Shown one piece after another: positions 1-8,410 of a stretch of 25,906 nt of DNA. The DNA comes from a virus. Where the stretch lies: the IMG/VR virus record IMGVR_UViG_3300017751_000191, positions 1 through 25,906 of that record. One strand, written 5' to 3'. The notes beneath the pieces were generated by a model. That model was not told the DNA's origin. It searched no databases and was given only the letters and a program-made list of their open reading frames with translations. Position 1 is the first letter of the stretch; each line of letters starts with the position of its first letter. Both the position numbers and the translations under genes were made by a program.

Positions 1-2
1 CG

Positions 3-3000
3 CCTTTGGTAAAGACCGATGCACCTGTGCCGAAAGGAGGAATGACAACTACCAACTCAGCACCAGATCCTGTCAATCCAGCACCAAGAATACCATCAAT
101 CGCCTCAACATCAATTACTGCTGCTAACGCAGAACTTGGCGACTCACTCACGTTTGCCAATGCAGGAACTGGAAGACAATCACTCTTGACAGAATCTTTC
201 GGTGCTTCAGCAACTGCAAACGTCATTACTTCAACTTTCCTTGAAGGTGAGTTGGTTTATCAAGGTGATGCATTTGAGACTGCAACTGCTACTGGTTATG
301 TCTCTACTAATAATGGTTGGCAAGTTGGACCTAGGGTTCTTAAAATTGTTAATTATGTTGGAGATTTCACTGCCAACTCTAAGATTACTGGTGTGATTTC
401 CAAATCCTCTGGTATCATCAGCGATCTTAAGATTGCAAAGGGTGTTCTTGATATTGGTTCTATCACTAAAACCACAGGTCAGTTTATTGATGACGTTGGT
501 AAGCCTTCGGAAATCATTCAGAAGATTCAAGACTCCTACTATTATCAGGACTTCTCATATGCAGTTAAGTCTTCTGTTTCTATTGATGATTGGAAAGATA
601 TTCTAATCAAGAACGTTCATCCCGCTTCGTTCAAAGTCTTTGGTGAATTGAACCTCATTGAAAAGGGTTTTGTTCCAAACAAAGGTATTGATTTCCAATT
701 AACAAAATCTGTCGAACTTACAAGACAATCGGTTGTTCCTAACATTCAAAGTTTTGCTCTGGTAGAACCAATTTATAGTGAGTTTAATAATACTGAGGTT
801 CTTTTCCGTCAGAAGAGACTGACTTCCTCTGAGAATATTTTGACATCTGTTGTTCAACGTATCGATGATATTTCAAGTCTGTTTGATGGCGAACGAATTG
901 CATTCCCATTGACTGTCGATGGAATCAATGTTGTTGCCAACTCGAATCAGTTGATGATTATTCTCAATGGAGTTGCTCAAACTCCTAATACATCATTTGA
1001 GATTCAGGGTGAGTCTATTGTCTTTAGCGAACCTCCACAACCCCCTGCTAGCGTGAAGTATGTAAATATTTCAGTAGATCCAATTTCTATCGTAGCATTT
1101 ACATTCATCAATACTAGTGGTATTTTCCCTAATGTCGGAAATACACTTATCGGCATCTCTTCGACAGCACGTTTGACGGTCACTAATGTTATTGGACAAG
1201 TTATTCAAGGATTTGTTACTGAAGGAACATTTATCATTAATGAACTTTGCACCGTTGGTGCGACAGGATTCTCTGGCAATCTTCAGCAGAATAATAGTAT
1301 TAGTAATATTGGATTGTTTGCTTTTAATGAGACTGTTACTAATTTAGATGGAGATACTGCTAGAGTTGAGCAAATCAACTTACAGAGAGGTCAAGAAACA
1401 CCTTTAGCTAGACTACGTTATACCATTGGTGCAGCAACAACTACTTTTGAGGTTATTGATGCAACTTCTGCTACGGATTCACCCATTGCAGATGGAACTT
1501 TGGTTTCTGGCAGTGATTATCAAATAGGATCCGAAATCTTTACCATTACTAATATCATTCAGGGTTCTGAATCTACTAGTATTACTGTAACTAGAGGAGT
1601 AAATGGTACTAATGCGGTTGCACAACAAGAAGATATTCCCATCTATAGCACTACTATTACCATCACGAATGATCTTACTTTAAGTAAGACTGCTGGTACA
1701 TATCAATCAACACCTGGTCTATATGACATTCAATTGAATGATATTATCATTGGTGCATCTTCTGGTGTTGTTGCTCGTGTCACATCGACGGCAGTGTATG
1801 TAGATCCTACTACTAACGAATCTATTGGACAAGTTAATATTTCTGATGGATCTTCGTTCTTTGGTCTCCTGTTCAACAGAATTGCATCTCAGACATATCC
1901 AAACATCGTTCTTGATGATATTTCTAAATCACAAGTAAGCATTGTTGATTTTGATGATAAAGATACAGCATATGATCTTAAGTTCCCTTCAAATGAACTT
2001 ATTAATAATTATGTGATTCCTTACGATAATGCAAGTGGTGACATCCAACAAGATGAGTTTATTCGTAATTACAAAGTAGAATATGGTAACAATAGTGGTG
2101 AATTTACACCAAATGAAGGTGGTGTAGTAAGGAAACTTACTTTGAAGGATCGCATCGGCACAGGATTCTTTGCTGCAGGTCAAGTTATTAAATCCACTGA
2201 TACTAAAGCAGAGGTTGTTGGTTATAATCAAGCAAAGAGTACTTTGTTCCTTGGTAAAGTTGGTAGATGTCAATCTACTGGTGCTGATTACCATACAGCA
2301 ACATTTAATAATAGTGCTCAATTAGATACAGCACAAAAGCAGTTTGGAACTGCATCATTGCTATTAGCAAGTGGAACTACCGATTATCTTTCCATTCCAA
2401 CTTCAACTGAATTTGGTTTTGGTACAAATGCACTTACAATTGAGTGTTGGATTCGTCCTGCTAATGTTACTGGCGCTAAAGCAATTCTAGATTTTAGAAC
2501 TGCTGGAACTGAAGTTTCTCCTTATCTGTATCTGGATGGTTCAAACATTAAGTATTTGGTCAATGGTTCGGTCACAATCACTGGTACAGCAAGTCTAGTC
2601 GCAGATACCTGGTATCATGTTGCGATTTCTAGATCTGGTTCTACAACTAAGATGTTTGTGAATGGAACACAAGATGGTGGTGATTATAGTGATGCTAGTG
2701 ATTATGGATCTACAAAACCACTTAGAATTGGTGCCACAATAACTTCTAGTGACGGTTTTAGTGGTCATATTGATGAAGTTAGAGTTTCAACTAACAATCG
2801 TTACACACAGACATTCACTGCACCTACAGGAATTTTCCAAGGCGATTCGACCACTAAACTTTTACTTCACTTAGACGGTGCTGATGCTCAGACATATACT
2901 GAGGATTGGTCAGGCGTTGAGTCATTCACTAAGGGTGAAGAGTTTAACAATGATGCAATCTTTGCAACATCTAAAGTTACAGGTGCTCCTGCTGGATTCG

Positions 3001-6000
3001 CTGGCAAAACCCACAGATACTATGATGCAGCAAATCTGATTGAAGTCAATAAAGATTTTGTTGCTAAAGAAACAGTTTATCTACTGACTCAGCAATACCC
3101 ATCACTAGTAATTCCTGGTGGTAACGTCAATTGTGAAGATGATATTCGTGATATTTTGTCTGCTCTGATAGAAGATCTTCGTAATGGTTCTAATAATCAT
3201 ATGTGGGATGCTTCGGCATTATATGTTGATAGAACATCTGTACCCATCACTATCAGTCATGTCGATACTGAGATTACTGAAACCTTATGGGCATATGAAA
3301 AGGTTAATGATATGCTTCAATATATCATTAACAATGTTCTTTGGACTGTCTCGGGATCTCATGGATTGACACAGGTAACTGATACCACACTTACAGATTC
3401 TTCAACTTCATCACTGACAACATTTACCCCTGCTACGGGTACAACATACGACCCCGCAACTGGTTTATTGGTACTGGAGATTGGATCTCATTCACTAACA
3501 ACATCATCAAGAGTTTCTTTAGCAAGAGAATCGATTGTATTTACTTGTACTGATGACGGTAACGATAGAGAAATTTCTTATCCCGATGCTGGTAATACCA
3601 CTGCTTATGATCAAGTTCTTGCAGTAACCTCACCAACAGCAACTACTATTACTGTTAATGTTGGAGCATCTCCTGCTGGTCAGCAATATGCACACACATT
3701 CGTAAGTGCTGCAGCAAATGCAGTCACTGAACTGGATTATACAACAGGAGATTGTGCGGATGTTTATAGTACAGTTGGCAATTTAATTGATATTCTTACT
3801 GATACTCTTACTAATGCCGATCTAGTTTCACCTGTAGATCATTTGGCGTCAGTTACAAAAGTACAACCTGCAATTGAATTTATTGGCGCATCTGTAGATG
3901 AATATCTAGAAACAGGATTCAATGTAGATTATCATGATGGTACATCAGACACAATTTACACAAATCAAATTGGTTTAGATACTCAGTATCGATTCAGAGA
4001 TGCTGCAGGTCTCATTCGTGCAAATCGTGGTCCTATTGTTGATAAGGCAGCTGCCGACATGATTGGGCGATATCCTGAACTTGCTCAAGATATGCCTCGT
4101 AATGCCAATGGTGGTAGTACAGACGGTACGCTTCGCTGTAAGACTGACTTAGGTCTGCTACTCGATGCACTAGCAAATGACCTCGAAGAAGGAGGAAATC
4201 GTAATACTGTAACTGGTGCCAAGTTCTATCTTGGAAATAATGATGTACTACAGCACATCAGATTACAAGTCTTCCAGTCTGTATATGCACATGAGCGACT
4301 GGCATTCTACGCCAAGCAAGCAATTACAGGAGATCTGACAGAAGTTAATACCAACTCAATTATTGTTGGTGATTGGGGTATCACTAATGATGCTGGTAAT
4401 TGTGCTAACGTTCAAACTGCAATTGATACTTTAGTTGAAACTGTCAATGACATCATTGCTCCTACTAATCAGGATTTCCAAATTGCTGCAGATAGACTGT
4501 ATTTCAACAGAACATTTATTGCTGAAGAAATTACTGGATTAACCACAGCAGAATTTACTTATGATCTGAACGGCATTCCATTCAGTGCATTGACGTTCCC
4601 TGGTTCTAACGGTCAAACCACTTGTGAAAGAGATCTTAAACTTATTATTCTTAGCATTATTTCAGATCTCCAAACTGGTGGAAGTTATAGCACAATTACT
4701 GCTATTGAACTCTACTTAAATGCAAATCTCACTATCAATCACATTGAGAATGAACTACTTGCAACTTTATATTCTATTGAGCAACTTAAAATCTTCTGTG
4801 AAAGAGCAGCTAGAAATCTACTATACGATCAGTTTAGTGCTGTAACTGGTGATCAGTATGCAGGCACATATTCTACAACAGCAACGTTTAGGGATTCTGA
4901 AAGTCCTACAGATATTGATGAAGTAGTTTATAGAATTAGAGATCTTGTAGATATTTCTGTTGCAATTCTTGCACCAGGTGAGGATGAAGCAAGAAGTGCT
5001 GCTAAGAATCTTCTGTATAACAAGAACTACTATAAAGAAGAGATTTCTACACTTGCCTTAGCACAATTTGGTACTGGTACTTGGACATATAATGATTTCC
5101 TTGATAATTTAGTTGATGACATTGTTCATGATTTAATTACAACAGATACCACAAGTACTATTAGTGCATATACAATCACATTGAGTGCTAACAGCGGAAA
5201 CTTCATTGTTGGCGAAACAGTCACTTCTAGTGGTGGTGGAACTGCAACTGTTCTTGAGTGGGATGCTGAGGATGAGACTCTATATGTCGGTGCTTTCACT
5301 GGTACTGCATGGGTAGCAGCAGATACTCTGACTGCTCCTTCTACAGCAACTGGTACAATCGCTACTAGTGGAGTAAGTTCTGTCTATGACTGGTATGACA
5401 CTCCTACAAACGTTAAGATTCTTTCTAGAGCACAGAATATTACATCTAATATTACTGGGCAAGTTTCTGGTACTAACTTCTTCACTAATCCTGAGGCATT
5501 TGCAGTCAATTGGCAGGCAAATTCTAATGGTGGTGTTGATTCTCTTCTGATTGCAGATAATAGTATTGCTGCTCCTGATGGCACAGTTACTGCAGAGAAA
5601 TTCTTCGCTCAAAACAGTAATGGTGGCGTTCATGATACGTTCAGAGATTACAGTCTGACTGCATTTGAAACGTTTGACTCAGGTTCAGTTAAGTTTGATA
5701 CTTCTAATGAAACCTTTGACACGGGTGCTGTCGGAATTGATGCTAATCAGACATATACATTCTCAATATTCTTTAAGTCTGCTGGATCCAGTTCCCTCAG
5801 ATATAAGATAACTCTTGATCCTGGACTTGCTTCTGAGCAGAACATCTTCTTCGATCTCAATCTCAATGCTGGAACCACAGGATCTCTGTTTATCCCTCAG
5901 GGTGGTATGACAGGCGATGCATTTGGTGCTGTTCCTTACGGCGCCGGATGGAACAGAGCATACATCATAAAAACCTTCGGATGTGGTTTCTCTACACTCA

Positions 6001-8387
6001 GAGGATCAGTTACTGTCAATTCTGCCACTGGCACAACAAGTTGGACTGGTGATGGAACTACAGGTGCATATTTCTGGGGTGCAAAACTCAATAAAGGTGC
6101 TCTTGATCCATACACTGCAGTCAGTGGTGAAATCTTCTACGCCGATACTGAATACAACATCAAGAATTTTGCAATCGATTTACTAGAATTATTCATGGGC
6201 AATTCCCTTGATAATACTCTGGTATCTCCATCTACTAATGCAGGATTCTATAGTTTCTATGATTCAACCAAAGCATCTGACTACACAAAATCCACAATTC
6301 AGATGTTCATTCGTTATGGTCTGAATACTATCAGACAGCAATTAACTACTGATTCTTACTACACAAACCTAATCCAAGTTAATGGTATTAGTGTTCCTGC
6401 CAAGACATTTGGAACAAGAGATGTTCCTGTCGGTATTGATGGTGGATTGAATAATTCTGATTATATCTACGGACTCCTAAGTGGTAATTATGCAGAACTT
6501 GAAAAGATCAGTGTCAATGAAGGCAAAGTAGTTCAGGTCTATAAGAGATTCCGTATCGATGGTGATATTACCGATGGTCCATTCACTATGAATGAGGTTG
6601 TTGCTAAGCAAGGTGCTCCTAGTGTTACTGGTGTGGTTTATGGATTCTACGAAGATGCAAACTTCAAGTATCTGGATGTTAGAGTCACTGCTGGTCCATG
6701 GGCAGTCACGGACACTCTCGTGGGTGCAACAAACTCCACAACTGCACAAATCAGTGCTATTGAAGACAGACTTCATATCATCGATCTGAAAGGTTCTTTT
6801 GAAGAAGATGTTCCATTCAAAGGATATACTAGTGGTGAAACTGCACAACCAACAGTATTCAATAAAGTTCAAGCTGCTACACTATCAAACACTGGTGGTA
6901 CTCTGACAGTTGATACTGAAACTCTCATTGGAACATTTGAAGAGACTTCTGTTGTTTATCCAGAATCTTCCAGACAGTATCTGGATGTTTCACAATATGC
7001 TGGTCTCGATGTTCAGGTTGGACAGAGGATTGCGTCTGAAGGTTACATTCGTCTCGGAGTTAGTGTTATTAGTGGATTGAATGCATTTACAGTCGGTAAC
7101 AGATTGTATAAGGTCACTAACGGTAATCAAGACAGCAGTGTCTATGGTATTATTAGTGAAGTTGATTTAGATAATAACTACATTTACATAAGTCAAGTTG
7201 TTGGTACATTCAATAACGGTGATCTAGTTGGTGATTATGGGTTATCTGCTAACTTCCCTGTTGGTTATGCATCTATCAGCACTAAAGTCACAACCGTTGG
7301 CGCTGCCGCTGCTCTCGTACAGGATATACGCCTAGTCGGACTCTATAAGAGATTATATCTAAGTGATATTCGTGGAATCTTTAATTCTAAAGATTCTATT
7401 AAGAGTATTGATGGATATAGAGCCGTAGTTGTTGCTAAAGAAGAACTCAAGGCAAGGGTTAAGAGAGCGTTTAGAGGATTTGATGGCACTCAAACCAACT
7501 TTAAACTTACTACTGGTAATGGTACGCAGTATCTTCCTGATCCCGCTGGTCACCTACTTATCTTCATCAATGGCGTCTTGCAACCTCCTGGTGCTACAAA
7601 TGCATTCACCGCATTCTCCGATCAAATTCAATTCACAGAATCGCCCGATTTGGGTGCATCATTCACTGGATTCTATATCGGTAAGTTAAGACAACTTGAT
7701 GATATTTCGTTCGAGTTTGACTCTTTACGTCAATCTTTCAACCTGAAGCGTAATGATGTATTCTACTCACTGACATTAACGGACGGTGTTCAATCGAGTG
7801 TCATCCGACCTGAAAATAATATCATTGTTTCTCTCAATGGTGTTCTGCAAGAACCTGGTGTTGGTTTTGAGATTGTTGGTTCTAGGATTATCTTCTCAGA
7901 AATTCCTCGCTTCGGTTCCACGTTTGTGGCATTCTCATACGTCGGTTCTGAAGCTGACGTTGATGCTGCAGAAGTTGTACCACCAGTAGAACCTGGTGAT
8001 TTCATTGACATTCAGGGTGAGACTTCGGATAGAGAGGTTGCTCTAATTGAGTCTTCAAATTCTCTAATCACATTCGATTATCTCGGATCTGTTTTTGGTC
8101 AAGATGCTCAGGCAAGTGCAAACATCACCGCTGGTTATATTAAGAATGTTCAAATCACCGCTGGTGGTTCTGGATACACATCCAGACCTACTGTAAGACT
8201 CGATTCTATCTCTGGTTTCGATGCTAATATTCGAGCATTAGTTGGTGTTGCTGGTGTTGAACTCAGTACTACTGGGTCTGGATATCAAGATCCTATTGTT
8301 GATGTTGAGACTAGCGTTCCTGATGATTGGACTGCACCAGATCTTTCTCAATACGGGGAAGAAATAATTAACCCAGAGATACTATAA
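3..8387 (+). CDS. Giant modular virion structural protein, gp7 position, 5' partial
   Basis: The frame is open from the left edge to a TAA at 8385-8387, giving nearly 2800 residues (numbered here from the TTG at 6). No upstream stop is seen, so the N-terminus is probably outside the window; an ATG at 42 is a possible but less likely start, because the AAAGGAGG before it ends one base from the ATG. Modules in order: GxTSGA-type beta modules (about 80-160); a beta repeat with an LNGVxQ core (about 290-360); a TRG module (about 470-550); a LamG-like jelly roll (about 765-960); helical repeats (about 1005-1725); a carbohydrate-binding-type jelly roll (about 1824-2045); two more LNGVLQ repeats (about 2490-2650); and a GGSGY module near the C-terminus. 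Its place two genes before gp8 matches T4 gp7, but I see no direct gp7 similarity. The likely role is in the baseplate periphery or in host-surface adhesion. Virion location is well supported; exact function is inferred. Confidence 0.85.
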   Translation, partial: PLVKTDAPVPKGGMTTTNSAPDPVNPAPRIPSIASTSITAANAELGDSLTFANAGTGRQSLLTESFGASATANVITSTFLEGELVYQGDAFETATATGYVSTNNGWQVGPRVLKIVNYVGDFTANSKITGVISKSSGIISDLKIAKGVLDIGSITKTTGQFIDDVGKPSEIIQKIQDSYYYQDFSYAVKSSVSIDDWKDILIKNVHPASFKVFGELNLIEKGFVPNKGIDFQLTKSVELTRQSVVPNIQSFALVEPIYSEFNNTEVLFRQKRLTSSENILTSVVQRIDDISSLFDGERIAFPLTVDGINVVANSNQLMIILNGVAQTPNTSFEIQGESIVFSEPPQPPASVKYVNISVDPISIVAFTFINTSGIFPNVGNTLIGISSTARLTVTNVIGQVIQGFVTEGTFIINELCTVGATGFSGNLQQNNSISNIGLFAFNETVTNLDGDTARVEQINLQRGQETPLARLRYTIGAATTTFEVIDATSATDSPIADGTLVSGSDYQIGSEIFTITNIIQGSESTSITVTRGVNGTNAVAQQEDIPIYSTTITITNDLTLSKTAGTYQSTPGLYDIQLNDIIIGASSGVVARVTSTAVYVDPTTNESIGQVNISDGSSFFGLLFNRIASQTYPNIVLDDISKSQVSIVDFDDKDTAYDLKFPSNELINNYVIPYDNASGDIQQDEFIRNYKVEYGNNSGEFTPNEGGVVRKLTLKDRIGTGFFAAGQVIKSTDTKAEVVGYNQAKSTLFLGKVGRCQSTGADYHTATFNNSAQLDTAQKQFGTASLLLASGTTDYLSIPTSTEFGFGTNALTIECWIRPANVTGAKAILDFRTAGTEVSPYLYLDGSNIKYLVNGSVTITGTASLVADTWYHVAISRSGSTTKMFVNGTQDGGDYSDASDYGSTKPLRIGATITSSDGFSGHIDEVRVSTNNRYTQTFTAPTGIFQGDSTTKLLLHLDGADAQTYTEDWSGVESFTKGEEFNNDAIFATSKVTGAPAGFAGKTHRYYDAANLIEVNKDFVAKETVYLLTQQYPSLVIPGGNVNCEDDIRDILSALIEDLRNGSNNHMWDASALYVDRTSVPITISHVDTEITETLWAYEKVNDMLQYIINNVLWTVSGSHGLTQVTDTTLTDSSTSSLTTFTPATGTTYDPATGLLVLEIGSHSLTTSSRVSLARESIVFTCTDDGNDREISYPDAGNTTAYDQVLAVTSPTATTITVNVGASPAGQQYAHTFVSAAANAVTELDYTTGDCADVYSTVGNLIDILTDTLTNADLVSPVDHLASVTKVQPAIEFIGASVDEYLETGFNVDYHDGTSDTIYTNQIGLDTQYRFRDAAGLIRANRGPIVDKAAADMIGRYPELAQDMPRNANGGSTDGTLRCKTDLGLLLDALANDLEEGGNRNTVTGAKFYLGNNDVLQHIRLQVFQSVYAHERLAFYAKQAITGDLTEVNTNSIIVGDWGITNDAGNCANVQTAIDTLVETVNDIIAPTNQDFQIAADRLYFNRTFIAEEITGLTTAEFTYDLNGIPFSALTFPGSNGQTTCERDLKLIILSIISDLQTGGSYSTITAIELYLNANLTINHIENELLATLYSIEQLKIFCERAARNLLYDQFSAVTGDQYAGTYSTTATFRDSESPTDIDEVVYRIRDLVDISVAILAPGEDEARSAAKNLLYNKNYYKEEISTLALAQFGTGTWTYNDFLDNLVDDIVHDLITTDTTSTISAYTITLSANSGNFIVGETVTSSGGGTATVLEWDAEDETLYVGAFTGTAWVAADTLTAPSTATGTIATSGVSSVYDWYDTPTNVKILSRAQNITSNITGQVSGTNFFTNPEAFAVNWQANSNGGVDSLLIADNSIAAPDGTVTAEKFFAQNSNGGVHDTFRDYSLTAFETFDSGSVKFDTSNETFDTGAVGIDANQTYTFSIFFKSAGSSSLRYKITLDPGLASEQNIFFDLNLNAGTTGSLFIPQGGMTGDAFGAVPYGAGWNRAYIIKTFGCGFSTLRGSVTVNSATGTTSWTGDGTTGAYFWGAKLNKGALDPYTAVSGEIFYADTEYNIKNFAIDLLELFMGNSLDNTLVSPSTNAGFYSFYDSTKASDYTKSTIQMFIRYGLNTIRQQLTTDSYYTNLIQVNGISVPAKTFGTRDVPVGIDGGLNNSDYIYGLLSGNYAELEKISVNEGKVVQVYKRFRIDGDITDGPFTMNEVVAKQGAPSVTGVVYGFYEDANFKYLDVRVTAGPWAVTDTLVGATNSTTAQISAIEDRLHIIDLKGSFEEDVPFKGYTSGETAQPTVFNKVQAATLSNTGGTLTVDTETLIGTFEETSVVYPESSRQYLDVSQYAGLDVQVGQRIASEGYIRLGVSVISGLNAFTVGNRLYKVTNGNQDSSVYGIISEVDLDNNYIYISQVVGTFNNGDLVGDYGLSANFPVGYASISTKVTTVGAAAALVQDIRLVGLYKRLYLSDIRGIFNSKDSIKSIDGYRAVVVAKEELKARVKRAFRGFDGTQTNFKLTTGNGTQYLPDPAGHLLIFINGVLQPPGATNAFTAFSDQIQFTESPDLGASFTGFYIGKLRQLDDISFEFDSLRQSFNLKRNDVFYSLTLTDGVQSSVIRPENNIIVSLNGVLQEPGVGFEIVGSRIIFSEIPRFGSTFVAFSYVGSEADVDAAEVVPPVEPGDFIDIQGETSDREVALIESSNSLITFDYLGSVFGQDAQASANITAGYIKNVQITAGGSGYTSRPTVRLDSISGFDANIRALVGVAGVELSTTGSGYQDPIVDVETSVPDDWTAPDLSQYGEEIINPEIL
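879..1080 (+). repeat. LNGVxQ beta repeat, copy 1 (protein level)
   Basis: This encodes a module starting near FDGERIAFPL, with the core LNGVAQTPNTSFEI and the closing stretch IVFSEPPQPPAS. Two related copies occur close to the C-terminus of the same protein (from about 7479). Copies 1 and 3 share the order LNGV, FEI, IxFSExP, which indicates a repeated beta domain and not chance similarity. The boundaries are approximate. Confidence 0.65.
2297..2890 (+). other. LamG-like jelly-roll domain inside the giant virion protein
   Basis: About 200 residues have the hallmarks of the LamG / concanavalin-like lectin fold: a start with FGTASLLL; the strand TIECWIRPA; the strand ADTWYHVAISRSG followed by MFVNG; then PLRIGA; and the closing HIDEVRVS before a run ending in LLLHLDG. 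This fold often binds sugars or cell-surface polymers, so a host-adhesion role is plausible. Ligand residues cannot be judged from sequence alone. Confidence 0.8.
3020..5180 (+). repeat. Four divergent helical repeats (protein level) in the giant virion protein
   Basis: Four related segments begin near 3020, 3990, 4472 and 4983. Each opens with a helix of the type DAANLIEVNKDFVAKE, AAGLIRANRGPI, AADRLYFNRTFIAEE or AAKNLLYNKNYYKEE. Copies 1-3 then carry a conserved Cys followed by an acidic helix (CEDDIRDILSALIEDL, CKTDLGLLLDALANDL, CERDLKLIILSIISDL). Copy 4 lacks the Cys (FLDNLVDDIVHDL) and is soon interrupted by beta modules. Similar repeats are common in long cyanophage virion proteins. The role is probably a spacer or scaffold. 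The repeats are seen directly; the role is inferred. Confidence 0.72.
5476..6150 (+). other. Carbohydrate-binding-type jelly-roll domain in the giant virion protein
   Basis: The segment starts with NFFTNPEAFAVNWQ and continues through IAAPDGTVTAEKF, QTYTFSIFFKSAG, GWNRAYIIKTF, TGAYFWGAKLNKG and DPYTAVSG. This order of motifs is typical of the jelly-roll modules attached to phage tail fibres and other surface proteins. It sits after helical repeat 4 and looks inserted into it. An internal near-repeat, FETFDSG then NETFDTG, lies in a loop. Sugar binding is inferred from the family. Confidence 0.72.
7479..7945 (+). repeat. LNGVLQ beta repeats, copies 2 and 3 (protein level)
   Basis: Two adjacent copies follow one another: FDGTQTNFKL ... 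IFINGVLQPPG ... IQFTESPDLGASF, then FDSLRQSFNL ... VSLNGVLQEPG ... IIFSEIPRFGSTF. They are joined by LRQLDDISFE, which resembles the RIDDISSLFDG that precedes copy 1 near 866. This tandem beta repeat probably forms stacked surface domains. Confidence 0.7.
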
Positions 8388-8390
8388 ATA
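8383..8390 (+). promoter_or_regulatory. T4-type late promoter TATAAATA
   Basis: This is a perfect match to the T4 late promoter octamer, lying 20 bases before the ATG at 8411. It overlaps the TAA stop (8385-8387) of the preceding gene. In T4-like phages such octamers are recognised by the phage late sigma-like factor gp55 with the sliding clamp gp45. It probably starts a transcript covering at least the 408- and 1381-residue proteins. Confidence 0.75.
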
Positions 8391-8410
8391 ACTAAAAATC
8401 CCTACGAGTA

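Noticed and set aside
42-44. ATG after AAAGGAGG as the true start of the first gene
   Set aside because: The purine tract ends one base before the ATG, which is too close for normal initiation, and the frame is open upstream to the window edge. It stays possible, but a gene running in from the left is more likely.
6477-6872. Antisense open frame of 131 codons over the giant virion gene
   Set aside because: It is opposite a well-supported coding frame, has a composition typical of reverse-strand shadows (many Cys and Ser), and shows no recognisable motif.
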